From contig MU385741.1 in NCBI GenBank assembly GCA_022497155.1, positions 62,001 through 126,000 of the forward strand: a DNA stretch of 64,000 nt, written 5' to 3'. Shown piece after piece: positions 38,076 to 49,594 of the stretch. Position 1 is the stretch's first letter; each line of letters opens with the position of its first letter. The notes beneath the pieces are model-generated. The model was not told the origin of the DNA, ran no database searches, and saw only the letters and a program-made list of their open reading frames with translations. The position numbers and the translations under genes were made by a program. Source of the stretch: Whalleya microplaca (Eukaryota; Ascomycota; Sordariomycetes; Xylariales; Xylariaceae).

Positions 38076-39802
38076 ATGGCTTCCACCGAGGTTTCAGCCA
38101 CCCGGCTGTATCTAGGCAACCTACCAAAGACAGGTAATACACCTTCTTCCCCTTGATTGAGTGCTTGCCGGAGCTTGTTGTTCGTCGCAACTACGGCAGG
38201 ACCCAAGCTGGCTTGACATCGCCGTCGCGTAGCTGCTAACCTGCTAACCTGGACATCCAGCCACCAAAGCTGACGTCGAAGCCCACTTTGCGACCCATGG
38301 CACTGGCGAGATTACCGAGGTCAAGCTCATGAACGGCTTCGGTTTTATCGAGTACAAGGACCCTATGGATGCGCGCGATGTCGTTCCTGGTAAGCAGAAT
38401 CCTCACTCTTAAAAAAATAAGCATTTGCCGGCTAACTTGAAATTGCGCTCCAGCTTACCGTACGTCATGGACCGTTCCTGGCCGTCGTCTCTCCTGATCC
38501 CTCCCGTTGTTTCCCTGGCTAATAAGTGTTGACGATAAGATGGATCGGACTTCATGGGCGAACGCTTGACTGTGCAATTCGCTCGAGGCTCCCGCCACCG
38601 CGAGGGTTTCGGAGGTCACGAGCGCAGTGCTCCGCGCCCTCGTCGCACTCCCTATCGCATGCAGATTACTGGACTTCCCAATGATACCAGCTGGCAGGTC
38701 TGTTAAACTCCCGTTTTTCCGTTATTCGCCCCAGGATTCTGGTTTCCAAAATACAAAACATCCCTTCTCCTCCTTGGTACGGCAGGCTGTCTTGGTGCCC
38801 TACCAGCAAGAAACGTTGATGCCCAACATCTTGTGTATGACATATGACACATTGACCGTCGAGCCTTGCTGCTCCTCTCTCCCGAACACTGGCGGACAGG
38901 TCTTAAGGCTGGCCAAGGTGCCTCGGGATTTTCCATGTTGGACGGTAACCGCCTGGCTGGATTGGTCTGGCCGAACTCCTTTGCTGCTGGTTCTGCTTCT
39001 GGAGTTGGAGATGAATGGCCTCATCCGCACGTAGATTTACACCGCTCCAAGGACCCCCACTTACATGGAATCTGGATTTAGGACCTCAAAGACTTTGCTC
39101 GGCAGTCGAGCCTCGATGTCGTCTACTCGGAGACGGGTCGCAACGGCAATGGCCAAGGGTATGTGTGACCATAGGAACCGAACCCCACACGTCCGTATAC
39201 GTTTGGCTAACTGATCTCTAACCCCTTGCAGCTTTGTTGAGTTTGAGACCGCTGCTGACTTGAAGAGTGCTGTCGAAAAACTCGACGGTCGCGAATTCAA
39301 GGGCCAGCGCGTCACCTGCATTGCCGATGTAGGTTTTTCCAAGCCATTTTTGCTGTCGCCTAACTACGTACTAACCTAGGATGACTAGACTCAACCGGAT
39401 TTCCCGCACCGCGAGCGAGGCGGTCGATCTCGTTCTCCTTCGTTCCGCCGTCCCCATGGCCCGCCCGGCGAACCCTACGAGCGCCGTGGTCCTCCACGAG
39501 GTGGTTACAGTCCCCGCGGCTATCGGGATGACTACCGTGACCGAAGTCCTCGTCGCGAGTACTACGACGACCGTCGGTACAGATCCCCGCCACGGCGTGG
39601 GCCCATTGATGACTATCCTCCACCACGCGGACGTTATGATGATCCCTACCGCCGTGACTACGGTCCTCCCCCAGACCCATATACTAATGGTCGCCCGTAT
39701 GATAGGCCACCGCGAGACTTCCCTCCTCGCGAGGGCGGATATGGAGCTCGCGAAGGCGGTGGCTACCCTCGCGAAGACTATCGTCGAGGAGGTTACTGGT
39801 AA
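38076..39802 (+). CDS. srp2: SR-type splicing factor with two RRMs (Srp2/Npl3-like)
   Basis: Seven exons: 38076-38133, 38261-38389, 38454-38459, 38540-38697, 39082-39158, 39232-39328 and 39389-39802, 312 residues in all. Exon 3 is only 6 nt; with it the protein reads VVPAYHGSDFMGERLTVQF, the form I recall from other ascomycetes. RRM1 (about 10-80) has RNP2 LYLGNL and RNP1 NGFGFIEY. RRM2 (about 107-175) has MQITGL and GFVEFE plus the SR-family signature TSWQDLKDFARQ, where family members have SWQDLKD. The tail is rich in RS, RGG and RDY motifs and ends RRGGYW. It acts in pre-mRNA splicing and mRNP export in the nucleus; the RS tail is probably an SRPK-type kinase target. Intron 4 is 384 bp, far longer than the others. 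Confidence 0.93.
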
Positions 39803-40601
39803 AAGCATTCTTACATTCTTACTTGCTATGAACGCCCCCCCTTACGTTGTCTAGATCCCCCACGTCGCATCGGAGATACGATCCATTACGTCACACAACT
39901 GGCGATTAGGTGGACTTTTTTTCCTACAAAATAGGGTGACGAAAAAATTAACGGGAAACGGGGTGTGGGAAACAGCTAGGGTTATAGTTTCTCTCTATTA
40001 TGAATTTCAATGGGATTTCCACGGACCGGTTTTTGACGTCTTGATGAGGAAACCGTAGGTATAGGATGCAAACGACTTTGTTGAAAAGTTTGGTTTAGCA
40101 GATGTTCTTCTTGTTGTTTGGCTTGAGACTATTCTTGTGTATAATCTGAACGGTCGTACGGGTTGTCCATGAATGAAACGTATTGTATAATGGATGTCGT
40201 CGAGTCGTAACCATATCTGAAAGCTCAGACATTTAACTACCTACGTATCGGTGACATTAGATTATTTCGGGTTGACCTTGCAGATTATAGTATTACATAA
40301 TATCGTAGGCTACTTGAAGCAGAATTCGCGGCCGAAATACGGGTTTTAGAGCATATTCGTCGGGAGTGAAACGGCACTAAGACGGAGCCGGGCAATCTTT
40401 AGCTGCAGCGTGAAACTGCTTAATAATGTTGACGATGCCTACAGGCATTGACCTTACTAATGGATAATGTATCGACTATCTTTCTCCCGTCATATGTGCT
40501 ATATCTGTCGACATCATCGAGGATGACCCCGCTCTGATTACTTATATGCAGCAAGGTATACGTACGTAAAGCTTCTATTGCCTCATTGCTCCAAATGACA
40601 A
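39803..40601. other. Intergenic, no gene seen
   Basis: The 3' UTR of the SR-protein gene and the promoter of the transferase gene. Nothing specific was recognised. Confidence 0.5.
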
Positions 40602-41684
40602 ATGTCACTCTTCCCGAGACGGCTCTTCTTACTGCGGCATATAAGAAGCGTCCCTATCCGTAGCATTCCCATATTCAGTAGTAGACATCCCATATTTCCA
40701 GCATCCCAATCTTCCACGTTATTCCCGAATCATAAAGCTCCGTATTCCACTACTCCTACACCAGAACAAGACGTCGAGATGTCCGAGCCAACCGGTCTGA
40801 TTGCCAAGAGTGGCATTGAGCTGCTCACCTTTGGTAAGCCGGCCTCCCCCTAGCCCCTATACTCAACCCTATATACAAATCGGGCGGCCCTAAAATAAAA
40901 GTCAATACACGAACTCACATCCCATCCAGGCACCCCCAACGGCTACAAGATCAGCATCCTGCTCGAGGAGCTGAAAGCCGCCTACGGCACGGAGTACACG
41001 TGGCAATCGATCAACATCCTCAAGAACACGCAGAAAGAACCCTGGTTCACGGCGGTGTGCCCGAACGGGCGCATCCCCGCGATCGTGGACCACGACCGCG
41101 GCGGGCTGGCCGTGTTCGAGGGCCTCGCCATCCTCGGCTACCTGACGCGCACTTACGACCCGGAACACCGGTTTAGTTTTGCGGTGGACACCGACGAGTA
41201 CACCGTCGCGGAGACCTGGCTCGCGTGGCAGCACGGCGGCCTCGGCCCCATGCAGGGCCAGGCTAACCACTTCTTCCGCTTCGCCAGGGAGCGCGTGCCC
41301 TACGCCGTCCAGCGCTACGTCGGCGAGTCCGAGCGCCTGTACGGCGTCCTGAATACGCGGCTTGAGGGGCGCGACTTCGTCGCCGGGGACGGAAGGGGGA
41401 GGTTTAGTATCGTGGATATCAATCTCCTGGGTTGGGTCAACGTCGCTGAGTTCAGCGGGATCGAGCTGAAACAGTTCCCGAATGTGCAGGCCTGGCTGGA
41501 CCGCTGCCTTGAGAGGCCCGCCGTCAGGAAGGGGTTTGCCGTCCCGAATGAGAGTCAGCTCGCTAACGCGGCGGTGTTGAAGGCGAGGGAGACGGACCCG
41601 GAGAAGAAGAAGGCGGCTGAGGAGTCGTTGGCGTTCTTGAATGAGAGTAAGGAGAAGTACGGGTATAAGTATGCTTCGCCGTGA
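40602..41684 (+). CDS. URE2-like glutathione S-transferase with mitochondrial presequence
   Basis: Two exons, 40602-40833 and 40930-41684, give 328 residues; the 96-bp intron (GTAAGC...CCAG) joins ELLTFG to TPNGYKISILLEEL. The GST N-domain (thioredoxin-like) spans about 73-160 with TPNGYK, the Ure2/YfcG glutathione-binding segment, and PNGRIPAIVDHD. The helical C-domain follows, with AETWLAWQHGGLGPMQGQ and the N-capping FSIVDINLLGW. Residues 1-50 lack acids, are rich in Arg, Ser, Phe and Leu, and end near PYSTT: a classic matrix-targeting presequence. Met60 (MSEPTG, position 40779) would start a cytosolic form of normal family length. It conjugates or reduces glutathione-linked electrophiles and peroxides; the exact substrate is unknown. 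Confidence 0.9.
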
Positions 41685-42474
41685 GTGAGGAGATGTAGTG
41701 TGTAGTTGAAAGGTGCGGACCCGGTGGTCTGGCTCGGGGGTGTGGCGGACACGGGGCTAGCCAATGGGATTGATATGAATGGTTCTTCGGAGCCACTTCA
41801 TTGGATACTGCGCCGCTTGTTGGTTGATGGTGAACATGATATATCCCTGAAATTCAAAGACATTACAAATCTGAGACATCCATTAGCATGTCGTTGTTAT
41901 TGGCAGATAATTTGTTTAGCAACGCCTTTTACTTGGGGCCTACTGGTCTTATTAGTTTCACGAGTTTCTCGAAGAATATCATGACTATCACAGAGAACCT
42001 GATTTCAAGTTTCTTCAGCAGCCGAAGACGACGATCTTGGAGCAGTAAGGGATCTCAGGGGTATTGCCTTGAAGCTCCACATTCCCCATACCCCATTCTC
42101 ATAACACCAATTTCGGCATGAAGTTCGATCACACGTTAATTTCTTCCGTGGAGTGACCAGCAATTAGGCGTTTGTCATAGCATCAACACCAGACTCTCGG
42201 CTCCAGCTCCCCCGGATTCTCCAAGTTCCCCAACGAGGGTGTCCACCCGGTTCCCCGCAATTCGGGATAGAAGCCAATCTGGGGATGCCATTCCTACCTC
42301 GTATCCAGGGACTAGTTTGTAAGAGCAACTGCTCACCGGTCAGGCGTGAAGAAAATGGCACGGATTGTAACCGATGCTATTTCTATTAAGATGACGATGT
42401 CGCTCCTAGCTGAGGCTGAGGCTGGCGTTGCTTTATTCTCATACCGCTAGGTTAGACTCATCTAGGTGGCCAAC
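41685..42474. other. Intergenic, no gene seen
   Basis: About 790 bp between the transferase and the GH79 gene, same orientation. The frames present are short and inconsistent. Confidence 0.5.
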
Positions 42475-44250
42475 ATGACGGTCCGCTCTACCATCTTCGC
42501 GGTGCTCTTAGCTGTTGGCCAAGCTATAGCTCAAGACGCCGAGGTTGACGTTCCAGCTAACCTCACCACACGTCGACTGTCTCGTGATGTCTACGGATAC
42601 TCAATTGAGCCGGTATGGCTCAATGCGTACATAGGCACACCGCTAGCTGCCAACTTGCTGAGCATCATCGGCAACGTAACGGGCAAGCCGCCGCCGATTC
42701 GAGTTGGCGGAAACACGGCCGACCAAACTCACCAGTTCGATACCCTATCAACGGGTAACGACTCAGTCGCCATACCAGACCCCCTTCACGCAAAGCAGTT
42801 CAACGTCACCCCGAATTGGTATCAAACGTGGAAGGACTACTTCCCGGAAGACACCGACTTGATCTTCACGCTCAATCTCGCCGTCAACGACTCGGCGTGG
42901 GCAAACGCAGTGGCAGAAGCAAAGGCAGTCCATGCGGCATTGGGTAAGAAACTGGTCCTGTTCGAGCTGGGCAACGAGATCGACCACTTCATTAACAAGG
43001 GGTGGCGAGACGCCACCTGGGGCGTCAAGACCTACATCGAACAGTTCCGGAACCTGACGGGCCAGATCGTCGCCTCGGACTGGTACAAAGCCGCGGACGA
43101 CCCGCCGAAATTCCAAGCGGGCGTCTTCGCGGACCCGCCCTGGGTGCCCGACCAGCAGGACGAGGTCGACGACTTCAGCATCGCGAACCTGACGGCTAAC
43201 GGGGAGGGCGGCATCGTCGAGCGCGCGCAAGACCGCGCCATCATCGGCAGCTACGCGGTCCACCTGTACCCGCAATCGACGTGCGACGCGGCGCGCTGGC
43301 TGCGCATGCGTCTGGACCTGCTCTCGGACCACAGCGTGCTGTGGACGAACGTGTCGCAGTTCGTGCCGCAGGTCGCGGCCGCGGACCGGGCCGGCGCGCC
43401 GTTCGTCATGGGCGAGACGAACTCCGTCTCGTGCAGCGGCAAGAGCGGCATCAGCGACACGCTCGGCGCCGCGCTGTGGGGCGTCGATTACGTGCTCCTG
43501 GGTGCCTCCGTCGGCATCGCCAAGACGTACTTCCACCTCGGCGCCCAGAGCGAGTATAGCGCCTTCACGCCGGGTCCTTACGAGCTCAAGAATGAGACGT
43601 TGCAGGGCGGCATCCGCGCGAATTGGTACGGGCACTACTTCGTCGCTAAGGTGGTTGCCCCATCTGGGCAGGACGACGATGAGGAGGAGCTAGCTATTGC
43701 GGCCCTGCCCGCTGCGAACTCGAGCACGCTCAGCGGCTACGCCGTGTACGCCGGCGAAGCGCAGCAGCGGTCCCTCAGGAAACTCGTGTTCCTCGACATG
43801 GGCGTCTGGAACGGCACCGAGGGCCTGAGCAACCCGTCCACGCTCAACGCGACGGACGGGAAGACGTTCAGCGAGGGCGAGAGGCCCCGCCGCGCGCTGC
43901 GCGTCTCCACGCCCTGGTGCGCCGGGCGCAACGTCTCGGTGACCCGGCTCTCGGGCCCGGGGACGAATGCGAAGAGCAATGTGACGGTCTCGGGCGTCAC
44001 TTTTGACGGGAAGACGGGGGCTAAGATCGGTAGTGAGACCGAGGAGGTACTTATGGTCGGGGAGAACGGTACTGTGGAGGTCGGTATTGTGAGAGCGGCG
44101 GCTGTGTTGCTTGAGGTTGTGGGTGGAAATGGCTCATGTAATGCGCAGGGGGTGGTTCCTGTTACTTCAGGCGTGGATGGGAAGCTGGTCTCAGTTTGGA
44201 CCAGTCTTCTGGGTTTTATTTGGGCCAGCATATCCTTATTAGTTCTGTGA
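42475..44250 (+). CDS. Secreted GH79 family glycosidase (beta-glucuronidase-like)
   Basis: One intronless exon of 591 residues from the ATG at 42475. The signal peptide is MTVRSTIFAVLLAVGQAIAQ. The clan GH-A barrel shows PIRVGGNTADQ (about 74-84), the acid/base Glu168 in LFELGNEIDHF and the nucleophile Glu314 in PFVMGETNSVS, spacing typical of GH79. A beta-sandwich domain with NKSVTV-like strands (GRNVSVTRLSGPGTNAKSN) closes the protein. At least ten N-glycosylation sequons fit secretion. Fungal GH79 enzymes remove glucuronic acid or 4-O-methylglucuronic acid from arabinogalactan-type glycans. The C-terminus is hydrophobic (WTSLLGFIWASISLLVL) after a Ser/Gly region, so a GPI anchor or membrane tether is likely. 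The enzyme's sugar specificity is not readable here. Confidence 0.9.
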   Translation: MTVRSTIFAVLLAVGQAIAQDAEVDVPANLTTRRLSRDVYGYSIEPVWLNAYIGTPLAANLLSIIGNVTGKPPPIRVGGNTADQTHQFDTLSTGNDSVAIPDPLHAKQFNVTPNWYQTWKDYFPEDTDLIFTLNLAVNDSAWANAVAEAKAVHAALGKKLVLFELGNEIDHFINKGWRDATWGVKTYIEQFRNLTGQIVASDWYKAADDPPKFQAGVFADPPWVPDQQDEVDDFSIANLTANGEGGIVERAQDRAIIGSYAVHLYPQSTCDAARWLRMRLDLLSDHSVLWTNVSQFVPQVAAADRAGAPFVMGETNSVSCSGKSGISDTLGAALWGVDYVLLGASVGIAKTYFHLGAQSEYSAFTPGPYELKNETLQGGIRANWYGHYFVAKVVAPSGQDDDEEELAIAALPAANSSTLSGYAVYAGEAQQRSLRKLVFLDMGVWNGTEGLSNPSTLNATDGKTFSEGERPRRALRVSTPWCAGRNVSVTRLSGPGTNAKSNVTVSGVTFDGKTGAKIGSETEEVLMVGENGTVEVGIVRAAAVLLEVVGGNGSCNAQGVVPVTSGVDGKLVSVWTSLLGFIWASISLLVL

Positions 44251-44730
44251 AGCAGCAATAACCAAGCCAGCCATAATAAAGTATATTATCAGTTCTATAT
44301 GTATTTGCCTTGATTATTGCGAGTTCTACAACTTCGAATGTCATAATAATGCATAAAACAGAATGAAATTGCTTTGGATTATACATATTAACCGGTCATG
44401 GAGATTGCATTCAATATACGATTTTCATATATACCTGAAGTTGGCTAGAATCATATGTACTGGAAATATTATTATGTATCAGTTAATAATACGTACCTTG
44501 AATATGAAGTTGAGGCCTCCTATCAGAGTACTGGGTTTAGAACCACATTCACTGGACGGCAGTGGCGGACCTCGTCAACCTTTCGCCACTACCTACATAA
44601 GCCAAGGTTCTACCTAACTCACAACCTTCATAAAAGACACCCAAGAACAAACGAATTTCTCATCGATTCATAACCTTCGTAACCACAAACTCATATCATT
44701 TGTACCATTGTCGAGAAATACCTACACATC
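44251..44730. other. Intergenic, AT-rich
   Basis: 480 bp between the GH79 gene and the small acidic protein gene. The first half is AT-rich terminator-like sequence. No gene is seen. Confidence 0.5.
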
Positions 44731-44955
44731 ATGCCCATTGCCACATCGGACCTCCAAGAGCGGAGCAACGGCTCCGACTCCAACTCAACCGAGACGCAAA
44801 CAGCGCAAGACAGTGGCACCGCCACAGGAGCAGGAGCAGGAGCCGACACTGGCGCTGGCACCACGCGCGAGAAGACAGAGGCGGAATTGGAGGCGGATCG
44901 GCTCTATGAGGAGAGGATCGAGGAGGAGTACGCGAAGCGAGAGGGTGGCGCCTGA
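44731..44955 (+). CDS. Small acidic protein, 74 aa
   Basis: A single exon starting MPIATSDLQERSNGSDS, with an A-rich Kozak-like context (ACACATCATGCC). The first half is Ser/Thr/Gly/Ala-rich and disordered. The second half is a charged amphipathic helix, EAELEADRLYEERIEEEYAK, ending REGGA. Similar short proteins with a DRLYEERMEEEYAKREGGA-like end occur in other ascomycetes as far as I recall; their function is unknown. No signal peptide or membrane segment is present. The high GC and consistent codon use, flanked by AT-rich DNA, support coding. Confidence 0.68.
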   Translation: MPIATSDLQERSNGSDSNSTETQTAQDSGTATGAGAGADTGAGTTREKTEAELEADRLYEERIEEEYAKREGGA

Positions 44956-46962
44956 GAGACGCTTGTGAGAGGAGTCAGGTGCTGAGATTATCAGTGTGAA
45001 CTATCTACGTATCGCCTCTCATTGTTTTTGCTGGATGAACTGAGCATTACTGTTCGAATGCATTTGCAATCGTTATGTTCTGCGATTGCTCTTGTGCAGC
45101 CGCTTGGGTGTAGGGGATGCGATGAGCTCATTGTCTCGGTTCGACACCTATATGTAGAGCTCTAGCCTAGATCTATCTCGGAGCCACTTCATCCAGTTTT
45201 CGATTCAACCAATATTTATTATCGGTGAATTGTAATGGTATAGATTCAGACACTGTATACTATTGAGAAGAATAAGAACCTCTCAGCTGAGTGTCTTTGG
45301 AACTCGGTTCACCATATTCGCAGGGGAGCAGTGATGTATTCGATGTTAGCCGAGTATATTATGAGTGCGGCTAGTTGTGAACGTTGAACTGCATGGTCAA
45401 GGGCTTTGCATATTCTTCAATATTCATGCGCCTATCTAATGATTGAAAAACAGTAAGCACAGATCGAACTCACAGTAGGTCAGGATGTGAGCTCTCATGT
45501 TTAACTCTTTGCCATAATGAATATCTCTTACTTCTGTGGTAATTAAGTAAGATATCGTGCTTGAGGTAAGTAATAATATCTAACATCAAGTAACCTTCGT
45601 CCGCAAATCCTGCTTCTCACTCTACTCTCGTGGGTTTCATATATACATGCCGATCTATACAATATATATTGTTTATGAATTAAGCCAGTATTGGTACCGG
45701 TCGGGCTACTATTTGAAATGGAAACAGGTGACACCCACGTATGAAGCGTGTCTATTTGTGGTTATATGTTAGCACTATTATCTGATGTATTACTCTGCAC
45801 TCACTAGTCTTGTACCTCATGCTGATGTCTTTATATATAGGCACATATCTGACATGGTTTCTTGTGGAGTTCCGAGCTTGAAGGCATCCGCTGTCATAAA
45901 AGAACCAGAAGAAAAAACCTAGGCGCTGCATAATAAGTGTCCGGGTCAGCAGAGAGCATTACCGCCATCGCTTCTGTTGCCGTCACTGTAAGTGACCTTG
46001 TAGATGATGTTCCACGTTTACTTGATGACCTCAAAAACATCACGATAGAGGGTTTAGCCATGGCCTTGAATCTTGTTCATTGGGGTTTCAATATCACGCA
46101 GAAGGAGTACACGTAGGCTACGAACACTAGCCCTGACAGGTTTCACTTGACTATTTACTACATAATAACCATTTTCAGAGCTGCCGGCACTATAACGATA
46201 ATCATCGATGGCACACTTATTACGAACAAAATTCTGATTATGCCTAGAGGTTGGCAATGATTTATCAGAGTACTATGTCCAATAACGAGGACGGCCTGAT
46301 CACAACGGACTCGGTTGAATGCGTTCTTGGAGTAGATTACTTGATAATCCCGGGATATTCCAGACAATCGGCCTGCATTTATGGCCGAGAGTGCTTGTTT
46401 TCAAAGCTGCCCCTAGGATTGTCTTCTGGGGTGACCATGCTCTCTAATCAGCATAAGTTCGCGCGGGGCTTTGAGTAAAACGCTGGAAACAGAAGCCATT
46501 TGATCTGTGGTCAATTGGCTTTTCTGTAAGTGTTCTCCATTTACGTAACTTGATGTATCTTTCGTCTTCGACAATATTTACCTTACATAACTAAGATGAT
46601 GATTAGGAAGAACAGAATAATTCTAATGAACAGGCTCATTACAAAGCTTTCTGCCTCCTCCAGAGGAGAAATCTAATAGATACATCTGCAAAGATAACAT
46701 CATATCTTCATACTACATAAAGTTTCTGACTCCGTGGGTACGCATTTAACCGATTTGGCCTTTACATGTATGTTGGTGCCTAGATTAGCTCATATCTCTG
46801 TAACCATGCTCCGTATAGTGGGAGTTCTCCACTGTTCACCGGTGGCTGAGCCTCTCAGGGGTGAACTTCAACGCGTAATGACTAGCAATCGTTAAGTGTT
46901 GATGGTGCTTCTCGCTTTCGACGTATATTATCATACTAATTGTGAATACTCGTCTCATCCTG
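44956..46962. other. 2 kb AT-rich intergenic region
   Basis: It lies between the small acidic protein and the zinc-cluster regulator. Frames of at most 75 codons occur. It begins the lower-GC, lower-density half of the window. No repeat family or RNA was recognised. Confidence 0.5.
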
Positions 46963-48371
46963 ATGATATCAAGGCGCCCCCATAAGAAATCCAGGAAAGG
47001 TTGCAGTGAATGCAAACGCCGCCATATACGAGCAAGGATACCCACCTCGACATTTTCTGCAGCTTGAAACTAACTGATATTGTCTAGTGTGATGAACAAC
47101 ACCCACATTGTATCAACTGTTCTCGGGCTGAACGTGTCTGCTCTTATGCTGTTAACGCCTCTGAGCATCAGACAACTCATTCAAAAACTTCCAGCCCGGC
47201 CACAAACGGTGATAATGCGTCACTGACTCCTCCGTCTGAGCATACTTCTCGGCAAGTGATACTTGCCGAACCGTTCGACCTCTTCGGCGATCAAAACCAC
47301 AATGCTGATCCTGGGGATGCTGACTTTATCAATATGAACCATCTGGAACTATTTGATAACTTCAGGAGGCAGGAGGCAGAATTCGCCAACATCGGTGAGG
47401 ACATGCCACCAAAAGAGGTCCATAACGCTTTTGTCAAGGCAGCCTTCTCGGCACCGTACCTGATGTATGAGTGTCTTGCTTTTTCCGCGAGACAACTTAG
47501 CGTCGAAGGCGCTCCTGAAAAGACCGGCTTCTATGTGGATCAGGCAATGAAGCTGCAAACGCGCGCCTTAGCCCTCTTCAACGGTTCCTCTCCCGTCATA
47601 AGTGAGGAGACCTGTATTCCAATGTTTCTGTTCTCGAGTGTTCTGGGGCAGCATATCCTTGCAGATACGCTCGCATTTCGTGACCACTCCCTGGAGCCAT
47701 TCTTGAGCCGCTTTCTCAACTACCTAGGGTTGCATCGGGGTGTAAAGAGTGTTTGTTCTGGTCACTGGCCGGTACTCCTGACTTCTGAGCTGCGGCCTGT
47801 CCTGCTATGGGGCTCGCAAAGTAAGCACATCGATTCCCCATTGCCCTCTCTGTCTTCATAAGCTCAAGATAATCTGCTAGTTCGAAACCTGGGCGTATTC
47901 TCGTAGCAAGAAGATTTTAGAAAAAAAGAACCTTTACTGACTATAGATAATATAGTGGCCCAAGCAAAGGGACACGGAGAAGATTGCACCGCAATCCGAG
48001 AACTGATCTTGCGGTCATCTGACTTATCCGAGGGGCTTCGCGCAGATTGTATCCAGGCGATTGAACACCTGCAATGGGCTCTCGACCAATGCGAGCAACC
48101 TTCGTCACTGGTAAAGGGGAAATATATGACCTTCACTTGGCCGTTGCTAATTAGTCATGACTTTACCGAGTTTCTTGGCCAACGGCGCCCGGAGGCTCTT
48201 GTAATTTTATCGTATTACGGCGTCTTACTCCATCGTTTTCGCGACTTCTGGATAGTTGGCGGCGCAGGGAGACATCTGATATCTCTCATCACAGCATATC
48301 TCGGCTCGCAGTGGAAGCCGTGGCTTGAGTGGCCGAACGAGATGGTGCGGTATCTCGCAGAGCATGTTTAA
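46963..48371 (+). CDS. Zn2Cys6 transcription factor (Upc2-type zinc cluster)
   Basis: Three exons, 46963-47031, 47088-47820 and 47947-48371, give 408 residues. Intron 1 (56 bp) starts with GC instead of GT (GCAAGG) but has a perfect CTAAC branch site and a CTAG acceptor. Splicing joins KSRKGCSECKRRHIR to CDEQHPHCINCSRAERVCSY, giving all six zinc-binding Cys in the C-x2-C-x6-C-x6-C-x2-C-x6-C pattern. Intron 2 is 126 bp. The HKKSRKGCxECKRRHIRCDE form is that of Upc2/sterol-uptake-type regulators, and the C-terminal helical region resembles their ligand-responsive domain. It is nuclear and DNA-binding; the targets are unknown. It lies tail-to-tail with the tyrosinase 1.2 kb away, so local control is possible but unproven. 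Confidence 0.88.
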
Positions 48372-49594
48372 CGGAACCCTCAAATCCACACCATGGCCGC
48401 ACTCCAAGTAATTGTGTGCTAGAGCGTGGATAGGTATTCGACGGTATCAATAAAATTGGTTAGTCTCGAACTGGACGAGCGTGAGCACTCTCATAATCCT
48501 AAACTACTTCCTAGGATCACTAACTAATCGATAGTAAAGAAGCCTTAAAGCTGTCCTAACTATTGTCGCACAATATTCGTGCTCTTTGCCTCTGTCAACT
48601 TCCAGGGCCTCTCGACAAGCAATCTATGCAAAACCCCTTGATAAGCAACACGGTGTTATACACCTTCTCAAACTACATATGATTATGGCCTTGCAAGCTC
48701 TGAGACGACTTCTTCGAAGAGTTGGATCTTAGAGCGAGAGAGATAGCCTGACAAAGCTAAGAGGCTATTCGCGTCACGGATGGACCAGGCTACTGCCAAT
48801 TTTATCGACGAAGAAGTACTATAGCAACAGGAGCTTTATTCAGGCTTACACTAGCTTGCTAGGAAGGCCTGTACGGTGTATCTGGCATTCAGACTGGTCG
48901 GAATGTTGAGATGACGAAGACTTGAGGCTGGCCTTTCTGAGGGTCTGGCCTATACGACCCGTTCGCAGAGTAGCGGAGGGATTGGTCAAGTATGCCACAC
49001 GATACCTTCCTTTGCACCCTCCAGGCCCTTTCTCTTCATCCTACCGGAAAGCCTGTGAAGGCGGTCTACGTTGGAATGAGGTTCAGAGGCTGTCACAATC
49101 GTTACAACGTTTGCAAGGGCTATGTGGGCATTTTGGCAGGGCCTTCAGAGAAGATAATCCTTCATACCCTCCTTGAGCAAACATATTTGGTAAGACGCTT
49201 GGGCGTCATGTACCTTTGGCCGCCTGGAAAGAAGACACCATGGTTGTTTATTGATGCCTATCGGAATTAGATCGATATTAAACACCTAGATTTGAAATGA
49301 AGCAAACAGCATCACACAAGTCGATATCACCACTAGCGACTCGCATCCAACGTGATGTGATGTAGTGTGAGCCGCCAAACAACCCACGAATCTTAACACA
49401 AGAGCAACAAACCCAGCGAAAGCAGTGCACCGTCGGCTTCAAGGACTATTCGTCAGCTCATCCCCAGAGTCCAGCGCGGATAGCACACCAAGATGCGAAG
49501 TCTATATAATGTAATGTGATGCAACCCGATGTTCTGTGAACAGGTAACAGTGTCTCACCCGCTGTCAATGAATTTACGGCTTGATGGTGGACCC
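48372..49594. other. Convergent intergenic region
   Basis: 1.2 kb between the regulator and the tyrosinase 3' ends. Two overlapping plus-strand frames (48922-49176 and 48992-49270) show no motif. No gene is called. Confidence 0.45.

Noticed and set aside
38627..39034. 135-codon plus frame spanning exon 4 and intron 4 of the SR-protein gene
   Set aside because: It is in another frame from the RRM and crosses a well-supported splice donor; mentioned only as a property of the long intron.
42763..43635. 290-codon minus-strand frame
   Set aside because: It is antisense to the GH79 catalytic domain, Arg/Val/Asp-rich as expected for a shadow frame.
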